Position numbers and translations under genes: made by a program. Source: an uncultured Clostridia bacterium (GTDB lineage: Bacteria; Bacillota; Clostridia; Lachnospirales; Lachnospiraceae). Taken from it: a DNA stretch of 24,373 nucleotides. The notes beneath the pieces are model-generated. The model worked only from the letters and a program-made list of their open reading frames with translations. It did not search any database and was not told the origin of the DNA. The first letter of the stretch is position 1. Every line of letters begins with the position of its first letter. The DNA lies in NCBI GenBank assembly GCA_946405675.1, contig CAMJIC010000009.1, forward strand, positions 1-24,373. Reading direction: 5' to 3'. This document shows positions 1 through 6,936 of this stretch, piece by piece.

Positions 1-1147
1 GCTGAGCTCCGCGACGACCACCAACATCAATCTGCCCTTCATCACGGCAAATGAAACCGGCCCGAAGCATTTCGAGATGGATCTGACAAAGGCGAAGTTT
101 GATGAGCTGACCGCTGACCTGGTGGATGCCACGGCGGATCCTGTCCGCAAGGCGCTCGCGGATGCGGGCATCACCGCTTCCGAGCTTGGAAAGGTGCTTC
201 TGGTGGGCGGCTCCACCCGTATCCCTGCGGTGCAGGATAAGGTGAAGGCTTTGACCGGCAAGGAGCCCAGCAAGACGCTGAACCCGGACGAGTGTGTTGC
301 CATCGGTGCGGCGATTCAGGGCGGCAAGCTTGCAGGCGATGCAGGCGCGGGCGATATCCTTCTGTTGGATGTTACCCCGCTGTCTCTGTCCATCGAGACC
401 CTGGGCGGCGTTGCGACGAAGCTGATTGAGCGCAATACGACCATCCCGACCAAGAAGAGCCAGATCTTCTCCACGGCTGCGGACAATCAGACGGCTGTTG
501 ACATCCATGTGGTGCAGGGTGAGAGACAGTTTGCCCGTGACAACAAGACCCTTGGCCAGTTCCGTCTGGATGGGATCCCGCCAGCAAGGAGAGGCGTGCC
601 GCAGATCGAGGTTACATTTGACATCGACGCGAACGGCATCGTGAATGTCTCCGCGAAGGATCTGGGCACCGGCAAGGAGCAGCACATCACCATCACATCC
701 GGCTCCAACATGTCCGATGATGAGATCGATAAGGCTGTAAAGGAAGCTGCCGAGTACGAAGCGCAGGATAAGAAGCGCAAGGAAGGCATTGACACGAAGA
801 ACGATGCGGACGCGATCGTATTCCAGACCGAGAAGGCCATGGAAGAGGCAGGCGCTGCTCTGGATGCATCCGATAAGGCTGCGGTTGAGGCTGACCTCAA
901 GTCCCTGAAGGAGACGATTGCGAAGTGCGGCGACGAGCTGACGGATGATCAGATCAACGATCTGAAGGCCGGAAGAGAGAAGTTGATGGCAAGCGCCCAG
1001 AAGCTGTTCGAGAAGCTCTATCAGCAGCAGGCGGCGCAGCAGCAGGGCCAGGCAGGCCCGGGGCCGCAGCCGGGAGCCGGTGCAGGCAATGCACAGGGCG
1101 GCTCCGCGGACGATGATGTCGTTGACGGAGATTACAGAGAGGTCTGA
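1..1147 (+). CDS. dnaK: Chaperone DnaK (Hsp70), C-terminal part; 5' end outside window
   Basis: Hsp70 chaperone, which binds exposed hydrophobic segments of client proteins in an ATP-driven cycle with DnaJ and GrpE. The reading frame is already open at base 2 and encodes the Hsp70 stretch LSSATTTNINLPF, so the 5' part lies upstream of the window; the ATG at 77 is internal. Visible parts are the end of the nucleotide-binding domain (VGGSTRIPAVQ, then LNPDECVAIGAA), the linker and substrate-binding start (DILLLDVTPLSLSIETLGG), the beta-sandwich, the helical lid, and a Gln/Gly/Ala-rich tail ending in DDDVVDGDYREV. The acidic end is typical of bacterial DnaK. dnaJ follows on the same strand after about 90 bases containing a hairpin, which is the usual hrcA-grpE-dnaK-dnaJ order. 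Identification is secure; only the missing start is unknown. Confidence 0.98.
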   Translation, partial: LSSATTTNINLPFITANETGPKHFEMDLTKAKFDELTADLVDATADPVRKALADAGITASELGKVLLVGGSTRIPAVQDKVKALTGKEPSKTLNPDECVAIGAAIQGGKLAGDAGAGDILLLDVTPLSLSIETLGGVATKLIERNTTIPTKKSQIFSTAADNQTAVDIHVVQGERQFARDNKTLGQFRLDGIPPARRGVPQIEVTFDIDANGIVNVSAKDLGTGKEQHITITSGSNMSDDEIDKAVKEAAEYEAQDKKRKEGIDTKNDADAIVFQTEKAMEEAGAALDASDKAAVEADLKSLKETIAKCGDELTDDQINDLKAGREKLMASAQKLFEKLYQQQAAQQQGQAGPGPQPGAGAGNAQGGSADDDVVDGDYREV

Positions 1148-1182
1148 CCGGTATAACTGGCCGGAGCTATCAGATAAAAACG

Positions 1183-1214
1183 GGTCTGTGCGGGAGGATC
1201 CCGCACAGACCTTT
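1183..1214 (+). terminator. GC-rich hairpin between dnaK and dnaJ (attenuator or processing site)
   Basis: A perfect 12-bp stem (1183-1194 with 1200-1211) closes a five-base loop, AGGAT, and is followed by only TTTC. The T tract is short, so it may be a partial terminator or a stabilising 3' hairpin for dnaK mRNA rather than a full stop. Placed between dnaK and dnaJ it could set a higher DnaK than DnaJ level; that role is inferred. Confidence 0.6.
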
Positions 1215-1237
1215 CGGCATGCATATTGGGAGTGAGT

Positions 1238-2416
1238 ATGGCAGACAAAAGAGACTATTATGAGGTGCTGGGCGTCGACCGGAAGGCGGATGAGGAGACG
1301 CTGAAAAAGGCATACCGGAAGCTGGCGAAAAAGTATCATCCGGACATGAACCCCGGAGATGAATCGGCTGCCGAGAAGTTTAAGGAGGCATCGGAGGCGT
1401 ACGCGATTCTGAGTGACCCGCAGAAGCGCCAGCAGTATGACCAGTTTGGTCATGCCGCGTTTGAGCAGGGCGGCGGGTTTGATGCCAGCGGATTTGATTT
1501 TTCGGATATCTTCGGCGGAATGGGCGGCATGGGAGATATTTTCTCAGACCTGTTCGGAGGCGGCAGGCGGCAGCGCAATCCCAACGCCCCGATGCAGGGT
1601 GCGAACCTGCGCACACGTGTTTCCATTTCCTTTGCGGATGCGATCTCAGGGTGCACCAGAAACGTGGAGGTCACGCTGAAGGATGAATGCACGACTTGCC
1701 ATGGAACAGGCGCAAAGCCGGGGACAGCGCCGAAGATCTGTCCCAAGTGCCGTGGTACAGGCTCCGTTACGATCCGCCAGCAGAGTTTCTTTGGGATGAT
1801 GCAGAGTACGCAGCCCTGTCCGGACTGCCGCGGGACGGGAAAGATCATCGAGCAGAAGTGCCCGAACTGCGCGGGAAGCGGTTATACTTCCAGCAAGAAG
1901 AAGATCGAAGTGACGATCCCTGCAGGCATTGATGACGGACAGAGCATCCGGATCCGGGAAAAGGGAGAGCCGGGGATCAACGGCGGCCCCCGGGGAGACC
2001 TTCTGGTGGAGGTGCGTGTCGCATCCGATCCGAATTTTGTCCGCCAGGATATGGATATCTTCTCGAATGTGGAGATCTCCTATGCGCAGGCAGCCCTTGG
2101 GGGCGACCTGAGGGTCAAAACGGTGGATGGAGACGTGATCTATACCATCCGTCCGGGAACCCAGTCCGGAACCCGCGTGAGGCTGCGGGGCAAGGGCGTC
2201 CCGAGCGTCCGGAACAAGGATATCCGGGGCGACCATTATGTCACACTGACGATCCGCACGCCTTCGCGCCTGAGCGAGGAGGCTAAGGAAGCCCTGCGGC
2301 ATTTCGACATGCTGACAGGCAACACTTTGAACAGCCCGACGGAGGAAGAGGCGGAACCGAAGAAGAAAAAGAAGTCTTTCCGCGAAAAGATGAAAGAGGC
2401 CTTTGACGTGGATTAA
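1238..2416 (+). CDS. dnaJ: Chaperone protein DnaJ (Hsp40, type I)
   Basis: Co-chaperone that delivers unfolded proteins to DnaK and stimulates its ATPase. The 392-residue protein has the full type I layout: an N-terminal J domain with the HPD motif at residues 34-36, a Gly/Phe-rich linker (about 70-110), four CxxCxGxG-type zinc repeats (CTTCHGTG, CPKCRGTG, CPDCRGTG, CPNCAGSG), a C-terminal substrate-binding region, and a basic tail rich in lysine. The start is set at ATG 1238 because GGGAG at 1228-1232 lies five bases upstream and MADKRDYYEVLGV matches the usual family N-terminus; in-frame TTG 1226 and GTG 1232 are less likely. It lies downstream of dnaK on the same strand, separated by a hairpin. 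Nothing is missing or unusual. Confidence 0.98.
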   Translation: MADKRDYYEVLGVDRKADEETLKKAYRKLAKKYHPDMNPGDESAAEKFKEASEAYAILSDPQKRQQYDQFGHAAFEQGGGFDASGFDFSDIFGGMGGMGDIFSDLFGGGRRQRNPNAPMQGANLRTRVSISFADAISGCTRNVEVTLKDECTTCHGTGAKPGTAPKICPKCRGTGSVTIRQQSFFGMMQSTQPCPDCRGTGKIIEQKCPNCAGSGYTSSKKKIEVTIPAGIDDGQSIRIREKGEPGINGGPRGDLLVEVRVASDPNFVRQDMDIFSNVEISYAQAALGGDLRVKTVDGDVIYTIRPGTQSGTRVRLRGKGVPSVRNKDIRGDHYVTLTIRTPSRLSEEAKEALRHFDMLTGNTLNSPTEEEAEPKKKKKSFREKMKEAFDVD

Positions 2417-2420
2417 GTGG

Positions 2421-2511
2421 AAGGTACCTTACTCCTGAATGGATTCCGGAGAGTCCTCATCAGGAGAATGCCTTGCTGACAGGGATGCGTCCTTGTCTAC
2501 TTCAGGTAGAA
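2421..2511 (+). ncRNA. Possible structured RNA: three hairpins after dnaJ, before the terminator
   Basis: After the dnaJ stop, and a 10-bp palindrome at 2421-2430, three hairpins follow closely. The first pairs 2432-2438 with 2460-2466 and, inside it, 2441-2446 with 2451-2456 around a CGGA loop. The second pairs 2478-2485 with 2490-2497 around TGCG, with one G-U pair. The third pairs 2496-2500 with 2506-2510 and shares two bases with the second, so the two compete slightly. The run ends directly at the strong terminator at 2512. I do not recognise a known RNA family. It could be a structured dnaJ 3' UTR, a small RNA released from it, or degenerate repeat debris. Pairing was judged by eye. Confidence 0.3.
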
Positions 2512-2555
2512 AATAAAAGCCGGGGGAATGCGGTGCTCCCCCGGCTTTTATTTTT
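2512..2555 (+). terminator. Strong intrinsic terminator of the dnaK-dnaJ unit
   Basis: A perfect 16-bp stem (2512-2527 with 2537-2552) has a GC core of GCCGGGGGA and a nine-base loop. It is flanked by an A-rich 5' side and a T-rich 3' side, so it could stop transcription in either direction. It separates the chaperone genes from the flavodiiron gene. Confidence 0.9.
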
Positions 2556-2556
2556 A

Positions 2557-2565
2557 TGCTACAAT
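2557..2565 (+). promoter_or_regulatory. Candidate extended -10 promoter for the flavodiiron gene
   Basis: The bases TGCTACAAT match the extended -10 pattern TGnTAnAAT, directly after the chaperone terminator. No good -35 box is visible. Transcription from here would start near 2572 and place both 30-bp repeats in a leader of about 195 nt. An alternative promoter lies at 2653-2680. Confidence 0.35.
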
Positions 2566-2590
2566 GGACTGGTGCTCCGTCTGAATATGG

Positions 2591-2620
2591 CTTTTGCAAT
2601 CATAGCATCAAAAGTGATTG
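2591..2620 (+). repeat. 30-bp direct repeat, copy 1, upstream of the flavodiiron gene
   Basis: First of two 30-bp copies spaced 35 bp apart; they differ at one base (G or A in ATAGC/ATAAC). It contains two interlocked inverted repeats: CTTTTG (2591-2596) with CAAAAG (2609-2614), and GCAATCA (2596-2602) with TGATTGC (2615-2621). Only one of the pairs can form at a time. It is a candidate tandem operator or a switching leader structure. It does not match a regulator site I know. Confidence 0.75.
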
Positions 2621-2625
2621 CGTGA

Positions 2626-2655
2626 CTTTTGCAATCATAACATCAAAAGTGATTG
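2626..2655 (+). repeat. 30-bp direct repeat, copy 2, upstream of the flavodiiron gene
   Basis: Second copy, identical to the first at 29 of 30 positions, with the same interlocked CTTTTG/CAAAAG and CAATCA/TGATTG pairs. Its end overlaps the -35-like TTGAGA at 2653, so a protein bound here could block or assist a promoter at that site. Confidence 0.75.
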
Positions 2656-2680
2656 AGACGGTACACTGGCGTACGATAAA
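2653..2680 (+). promoter_or_regulatory. Candidate sigma-A promoter overlapping repeat copy 2
   Basis: TTGAGA at 2653-2658, a 16-base spacer, then GATAAA at 2675-2680. The -10 is only a four-of-six match. The overlap with the second repeat is the main reason for listing it. The extended -10 at 2557 is an alternative. Confidence 0.3.
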
Positions 2681-2765
2681 ACCTTGTAACGGTTCGGGAC
2701 AGGTTCCGGGCAGTTGCAAAATCTCAGGAATCCGGACGTTTTCCGGAGAAAGGACAGGGAAACCT

Positions 2766-4637
2766 ATGTATTGCTGCAGAAAAGTGACGAATGACCTGAT
2801 CTGGGTGGGTGCGAATGACAGGCGCCTGGCTATGTTTGAGGGAGTATACTCCGTTCCGCGCGGGGTCTCCTACAATTCCTACCTGCTGACGGATGAGAAG
2901 ACGGTTCTCTTTGATACGGTGGATGCTGCGGTAGGAACCGTATTTTTTGAGAATGTGGAGCATGCGCTTGCAGGCCGCCATCTGGACTATATTGTGGTGC
3001 ATCATATGGAGCCGGACCACAGTGCCACGCTGGAGGAGCTTGTCAGGCGCTATCCGGACGTGAAGATCATCTGCAACCAGAAGCTTGCGGTGATGATGAA
3101 GCAGTACTTCACCTTTGATGTGGATGCGAGATGCATGATCGTAAAGGAGGGAGATACCTTCTCAAGCGGTGTTCATACACTGACGTTTGTCAATGCGCCG
3201 ATGGTGCACTGGCCTGAGGTCATGATGACTTATGACACCTTCAATGGCGTGCTGTTCACCGCGGATGCGTTTGGTACCTTCGGCGCGACAAACGGAGCGC
3301 TGTTCGCGGATGAGGTGGACTTTGAGCGTGACTACATGGAGGAAGCGCGCAGGTACTACACGAATATTGTGGGCAAGTACGGGACACAGGTTACGGCAGT
3401 TCTCAAGAAGGCGGCGGGGCTGGACCTGAAGTATCTCTGCCCGCTGCATGGCTTTGTCTGGAGAAAGAACATTGGTGACTTTGTTGACCGTTATCAGCAT
3501 TGGGCGACCTATACGCCGGAGGAAACCGGTGTCGTGATCGCTTACGCCTCGGTGTACCATCATACGGAGAACGCGGCGGAGTGCCTGGCGATCCGGCTTC
3601 GGGAGAAAGGGATTCCCACTTACATGTTCGATGTATCCGTGGCACCTGCCAGCGAGATCATCTCTGCAGTGTTCCGCTACAGCCACCTGGTCCTCGCGTC
3701 TACGACCTATAATGCAGGCATATTTGTCCAGATGGAGAGCTTCCTCTATGACCTGGCAGCGCATAATATCCAGAACCGGACTGTGGCAATCATCGAGAAC
3801 GGCTCCTGGGCACCCACCAGCGGCAAGCTCATGCGGGAGCTTCTGGAAAAATGCAAGAAGATGACGATCCTCAATGAGACCCTGACGATTAAGTCCGCGC
3901 TCAAGGAAGACCAGCTGGCGCAGATCGATGCCATTGCGGACGCGATCGACGCGACCATCGAGAAAAAGACAGAGGTTACTCAGATTGCCGCTGCGGCAAA
4001 GGAGAAGGAAGCGGCACCGGAGGCCGTGATGGACACCAAGGCCATGTTCAAGCTCAGCTACGGCCTCTTTGTGCTGACGGCAAAGGACGGAGAGAAGGAC
4101 AACGGCTGCATCATCAACACCGCGTCCCAGGTCACCTCCGAGCCGAATCGCATCACCATCGCGGTGAACAAAGGGAACTATACCCATGACATGATCAAAA
4201 AGACCGGCGTCTTCAACGTATCGGTGCTGTCCCAGGATGTCACCTTTGATACCTTCCGGCATTTCGGGTTCCAGTCCGGGCGGGACGTGGACAAATTCGC
4301 AGACGCGGCAGACGCGCAGCGGTCCGCCAACGGCCTGTACTACGTGACGAAGGGCGCAAATGCGCTGATCAGCGGCAGGGTGATCGAATCCATGGAGTTT
4401 GAGACCCATACCCTGTTCATCGCCGAGGTGACCGAATGCCGCGTGCTCAGCGACGTGGCCAGCGTGACCTATGCGTATTATTTCGAGCATATCAAGCCGA
4501 AGCCGCAGATCATGGAAGAGAAGAAAACAGGCTGGGTGTGCAAGATCTGCGGATATGTGTATGAAGGAGAGGAACTGCCCGCAGACTTCATCTGCCCGCT
4601 GTGCAAGCATCCCGCCAGTGATTTTGAGAAGTTGTAA
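2766..4637 (+). CDS. Four-domain flavodiiron protein (FprA type) with flavin reductase and rubredoxin domains
   Basis: Reduces O2 to water and/or NO to N2O; cytoplasmic oxygen or nitrosative defence. From the chosen ATG it has 623 residues. Domain order is a metallo-beta-lactamase-like diiron domain (about 1-250), flavodoxin-like FMN domain (about 256-398), flavin reductase-like domain (about 425-575) and C-terminal rubredoxin (about 588-623). Diiron ligands are all visible: H80, E82, D84 and H85 in HHMEPDH, H148, D167 and H228. The rubredoxin has CKICGY and CPLCKHP. The fusion should let NAD(P)H electrons pass through flavin and rubredoxin to FMN and the diiron site in one chain (inference from domain content). 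ATG 2766 is preferred because homology begins there and AGGGA lies five bases upstream; 70 open upstream codons cover the repeats and look non-coding. The usual FMN loop YGNTE reads YHHTE here. Confidence 0.93.
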   Translation: MYCCRKVTNDLIWVGANDRRLAMFEGVYSVPRGVSYNSYLLTDEKTVLFDTVDAAVGTVFFENVEHALAGRHLDYIVVHHMEPDHSATLEELVRRYPDVKIICNQKLAVMMKQYFTFDVDARCMIVKEGDTFSSGVHTLTFVNAPMVHWPEVMMTYDTFNGVLFTADAFGTFGATNGALFADEVDFERDYMEEARRYYTNIVGKYGTQVTAVLKKAAGLDLKYLCPLHGFVWRKNIGDFVDRYQHWATYTPEETGVVIAYASVYHHTENAAECLAIRLREKGIPTYMFDVSVAPASEIISAVFRYSHLVLASTTYNAGIFVQMESFLYDLAAHNIQNRTVAIIENGSWAPTSGKLMRELLEKCKKMTILNETLTIKSALKEDQLAQIDAIADAIDATIEKKTEVTQIAAAAKEKEAAPEAVMDTKAMFKLSYGLFVLTAKDGEKDNGCIINTASQVTSEPNRITIAVNKGNYTHDMIKKTGVFNVSVLSQDVTFDTFRHFGFQSGRDVDKFADAADAQRSANGLYYVTKGANALISGRVIESMEFETHTLFIAEVTECRVLSDVASVTYAYYFEHIKPKPQIMEEKKTGWVCKICGYVYEGEELPADFICPLCKHPASDFEKL

Positions 4638-4714
4638 TTCGGGCGTTTTCAGTAAAAAAGGTGTGATTTGTAACGTGGCCTGTCGTCTGGCGGAATCTAT
4701 GCAAGATGTGATTA

Positions 4715-4743
4715 TTGCCGAAAGCGCTGGTACATGATATACT
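4715..4743 (+). promoter_or_regulatory. Sigma-A promoter of the rubredoxin gene
   Basis: TTGCCG at 4715-4720, a 17-base spacer, and TATACT at 4738-4743. Transcription should start near 4750, giving rubredoxin its own transcript with a leader of about 110 nt. Confidence 0.75.
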
Positions 4744-4757
4744 TTCAGGCAAACAGG

Positions 4758-4787
4758 GCGGCAGAGCAGGGGCTGTGCCGCTTTTTT
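4758..4787 (+). terminator. Promoter-proximal terminator-like hairpin in the rubredoxin leader
   Basis: GCGGCA (4758-4763) pairs with TGCCGC (4776-4781), with an inner CAG/CTG pairing, followed at once by six T (4782-4787). It begins only about eight bases after the predicted transcription start and well before the gene, so it would act as an attenuator rather than the end of the preceding gene. The nifJ leader has a similar element. Confidence 0.6.
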
Positions 4788-4861
4788 CAAGACGGCAGGG
4801 CTGTTTACGTGTGGGTACGGAAAACTGCCCTTGGATCAATGAGGAAGGAGTGATTTCGGTT

Positions 4862-5020
4862 ATGAAAAAGGTATGTGATCTTTGCGGATGGGAATACAAC
4901 GAGGAAGAAGGATATCCGGAAGGCGGGATCGAGCCGGGGACGAAGTGGGAAGACATCCCGGATGATTTTGTGTGTCCGCTGTGCGGAGCCGGCAAGGATG
5001 AGTTCAGCGACGCTGACTGA
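4862..5020 (+). CDS. Rubredoxin
   Basis: Small one-iron electron carrier of 52 residues, the normal size for the family. The four Cys ligands are in CDLCGW near the N-terminus and CPLCGA near the C-terminus, with the aromatic and acidic residues typical between them (YPEGGIEPGTKWEDIPDDF). It probably hands electrons to the flavodiiron protein encoded just upstream, or to a peroxide-reducing partner elsewhere. The start is ATG 4862; the purine-rich GAGGAAGGAG ends at 4850, an 11-base spacing that is a little long but has no better alternative. It has its own promoter and a leader hairpin, so it may be regulated apart from the flavodiiron gene. Note that the upstream protein already has a fused rubredoxin, so two rubredoxin modules sit side by side. 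Confidence 0.95.
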   Translation: MKKVCDLCGWEYNEEEGYPEGGIEPGTKWEDIPDDFVCPLCGAGKDEFSDAD

Positions 5021-5105
5021 GAAAGGATGGCCGGGTAAGGGGCTGTGAACAGATGAACCGAGCGGATTGCGCTGATTACATCCTTGTTTGCAGATCCGAA
5101 GGCTT

Positions 5106-5139
5106 CGTTCTGCCTGCGGCATCCGCCGCAGGCAGAACG
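5106..5139. repeat. Perfect 15-bp inverted repeat after rubredoxin
   Basis: CGTTCTGCCTGCGGC (5106-5120) pairs without mismatch to 5125-5139 around the loop ATCC. There is no T tract on either side, so it is not a standard intrinsic terminator. It may still block 3' exonucleases or act as a factor-assisted terminator between rubredoxin and the HAD gene. Confidence 0.75.
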
Positions 5140-5168
5140 TGCGTTACCGGGCGGAGGATGGAAGAAAT

Positions 5169-5837
5169 ATGGCGGAACCAAAGCGCGGGATTCTTCTGGA
5201 TGTGGATGGAACCCTGTGGGATGCGGTTGAGGTGATCACCGACTCCTGGAACGAGGCACTGAAGGCGTGTCCTGATGTGGAGCATGAGATCACGGTAGAA
5301 CAGATGGGGCAGTGCCTTGGGAAGACGATGGTGGAGATCGGAGACCGGCTGTTCCCGTTTCTGCCGCCCGCCAGAAGGCGGGAGGTGCTGGATACGGCGA
5401 TGCGGTTTGAGGTGGAATACCTCAGGGATCATCCGGGCACGGTCTACCCGTCTGTCAGGGAAACGCTGAGGGCGCTCTCTTCAGGCGGATGGCATCTGTA
5501 CATCGTGAGCAATTGCCAGAAGGGATATATTGAGGATTTCCTGCTGGCACTGGGGATGGATGGCCTGATCGAAGATCATTTGTGCTTTGAAGATACCATG
5601 CAGGATAAGGGAAGCAATATCCGCCTGTGCGTGGAGCGGAACAGCCTGGACAGAGCATTCTATGTGGGAGATACAATGGGAGACTTGGAGGCATCACGCA
5701 AGGCCGGTATCCCGTTTGTCTATGCCGGATACGGATTCGGGGATGTGGATGCGCAGATACAGCGCGTTCCCAGGATTGACCGGTTTGACGCGCTGCTGTC
5801 TGTGGCCGCGCAGATGGAGCCTGAACAGGACAGATAA
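5169..5837 (+). CDS. HAD-superfamily hydrolase, phosphoglycolate phosphatase-like
   Basis: Probable small-molecule phosphatase of HAD subfamily IA, 222 residues, cytoplasmic. All four HAD motifs are visible: motif I D11-V-D13-G-T (nucleophile and acid/base), motif II S114 in IVSNCQ, motif III lysine K147 in MQDKGSN, and motif IV GDTMGD (D168 and D172) for Mg2+. The helical cap lies between about residues 20 and 95. Substrate cannot be told from sequence; Gph/PGMB-like enzymes of this size act on phosphoglycolate, sugar phosphates or nucleotides. ATG 5169 is chosen because MAEPKRGILLDVDGT gives the usual short lead before motif I, with GGAGG at 5153-5157 (11-base spacing). The 3' end is followed by two copies of a 30-bp repeat. 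Confidence 0.9.
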   Translation: MAEPKRGILLDVDGTLWDAVEVITDSWNEALKACPDVEHEITVEQMGQCLGKTMVEIGDRLFPFLPPARRREVLDTAMRFEVEYLRDHPGTVYPSVRETLRALSSGGWHLYIVSNCQKGYIEDFLLALGMDGLIEDHLCFEDTMQDKGSNIRLCVERNSLDRAFYVGDTMGDLEASRKAGIPFVYAGYGFGDVDAQIQRVPRIDRFDALLSVAAQMEPEQDR

Positions 5838-5892
5838 AGAGGAACCCTGCACAGGGCAGGCCGATAAAGATGAACCCTGTTCAGGACAGAGC
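5833..5892 (+). repeat. Two tandem 30-bp units at the HAD gene 3' end
   Basis: Units at 5833-5862 and 5863-5892 both start with GATAAAGA, continue with GAACCCTG and carry a small CCTG-NN-CAGG inverted repeat. The last codons of the HAD gene (from 5820) contain a third CCTG-AA-CAGG. The first unit overlaps the stop codon (TAA 5835-5837). In the +1 frame each unit would encode a ten-residue peptide of the form DKxEPCxGQx, but no start or function is evident. Confidence 0.7.
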
Positions 5893-5921
5893 GAACTGGA
5901 TAGAGAAGGAGACACGGGAAG

Positions 5922-6827
5922 ATGTTTGTGGCGGATGGCTGGGCCGATTATGAGATCCTGGACACATCGGGAGGCGAGAAGCTGGAACGGTGGGGGAAAT
6001 ACCTGCTGGTGCGTCCCGATCCGCAGGTGATCTGGAACACGGAGCGCAGGGACGGCCGCTGGAGAAAAATAAACGCACGCTACCACAGGTCAACGTCCGG
6101 CGGAGGCGAGTGGGAGTTTATTGATCTTCCCAAACAGTGGACGATTGGATACCAGCTTGGGGACCGCTGCCTGACATTTCACCTGAAGCCCTTTTCCTTC
6201 AAGCATACAGGGCTGTTTCCGGAGCAGGCGGTGAACTGGGAATGGTTTTCCGGCATCATCCGGAAGGCGGTACGCGCGGGGCGCACCGCGGATTCTGATC
6301 GCCCGGTCCGTGTCCTGAACCTGTTTGCCTATACGGGGGGCGCTACCATTGCAGCGGCAAGCGCAGGCGCGGTGGTCACCCATGTGGACGCATCCAGGGG
6401 CATGACCCAGTGGGCGAAAGAGAATGCCGCCTCCAGCGGCCTGGCAGACGCGAAGATCCGCTGGCTGACGGATGACTGCAGGAAATTTGTGGAGCGCGAG
6501 ATCCGAAGGGGGAACCATTATGATGGGATCATCATGGATCCGCCTTCTTATGGGAGAGGTCCGAAGGGGGAACTGTGGAAGATCGAGGATCATCTTCACG
6601 ATCTTGTGAAGTTGACTGCGTCCCTGCTGTCGGAGCAGCCTTTGTTCTACCTGATCAATTCCTATACGACCGGGCTGGCTCCCGGAGTCCTGACTTATCT
6701 GATTTCAACAGAGGTCGTGAAACGTTTTGGCGGGGTTGTGGATTCCCAGGAGGTGGGACTTCCTGTTTCTGACAGTGCGCTGTATCTTCCATGCGGCGCT
6801 GCCGGAAGGTGGCAGGCGAAGGAATAA
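5922..6827 (+). CDS. Class I SAM-dependent methyltransferase, RlmI/RlmK-like (COG1092 type)
   Basis: Likely rRNA methyltransferase using S-adenosylmethionine; 301 residues, cytoplasmic. The AdoMet-binding motif I is VLNLFAYTGGAT at about 131-142, followed by VTHVDASRGM with the acidic residue that holds the ribose. The catalytic-type motif DPPSYGRGPKGE starts near residue 206 and is characteristic of the RlmI/RlmK-like group. The N-terminal part (about 1-110) lacks an obvious PUA domain as in RlmI, so the exact target base is uncertain. Start ATG 5922 follows GAAGGAG with a ten-base spacing. It lies 84 bases after the HAD gene, with the 30-bp repeats between them, and may share its transcript. 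Confidence 0.88.
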   Translation: MFVADGWADYEILDTSGGEKLERWGKYLLVRPDPQVIWNTERRDGRWRKINARYHRSTSGGGEWEFIDLPKQWTIGYQLGDRCLTFHLKPFSFKHTGLFPEQAVNWEWFSGIIRKAVRAGRTADSDRPVRVLNLFAYTGGATIAAASAGAVVTHVDASRGMTQWAKENAASSGLADAKIRWLTDDCRKFVEREIRRGNHYDGIIMDPPSYGRGPKGELWKIEDHLHDLVKLTASLLSEQPLFYLINSYTTGLAPGVLTYLISTEVVKRFGGVVDSQEVGLPVSDSALYLPCGAAGRWQAKE

Positions 6828-6853
6828 GGAACTGTCGTTTCAAGACATGCCCA

Positions 6854-6875
6854 CAGGCCGGCCCGCCGGCAGGGG
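6854..6875. repeat. Intergenic GC hairpin, family copy A
   Basis: Stem GCCGG (6857-6861) with CCGGC (6866-6870) around CCCG, followed by AGGGG. It matches the core at 16376-16397 at 19 of 22 positions, all changes being C/T transitions that keep the stem. It lies downstream of the methyltransferase gene. Confidence 0.6.
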
Positions 6876-6881
6876 AGAGAC

Positions 6882-6910
6882 TTGTTACGAACTGAACATG
6901 AGTATGATAT
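6882..6910 (+). promoter_or_regulatory. Candidate promoter of the GNAT-GGDEF-ABC-F group
   Basis: TTGTTA at 6882-6887, a 17-base spacer, and TGATAT at 6905-6910. The -35 is a fair match and the -10 a weak one (the overlapping TATGAT would give a 15-base spacer). It lies 27 bases before the GTG of the acetyltransferase gene. Confidence 0.38.
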
Positions 6911-6936
6911 TTGTCTGAAAGCAATAAACGGGAATC

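Noticed and set aside
2591..2655. Possible CRISPR array
   Set aside because: Only two repeats with a five-base gap and no spacers or cas genes.
2556..2765. N-terminal extension of the flavodiiron protein by 70 codons
   Set aside because: The extension covers the 30-bp repeats and candidate promoters, is not protein-like, and family homology starts at ATG 2766.
3162..4790. Minus-strand 542-codon open frame opposite the flavodiiron gene
   Set aside because: Antisense shadow; no domain recognised and the plus-strand gene is complete with all ligands.
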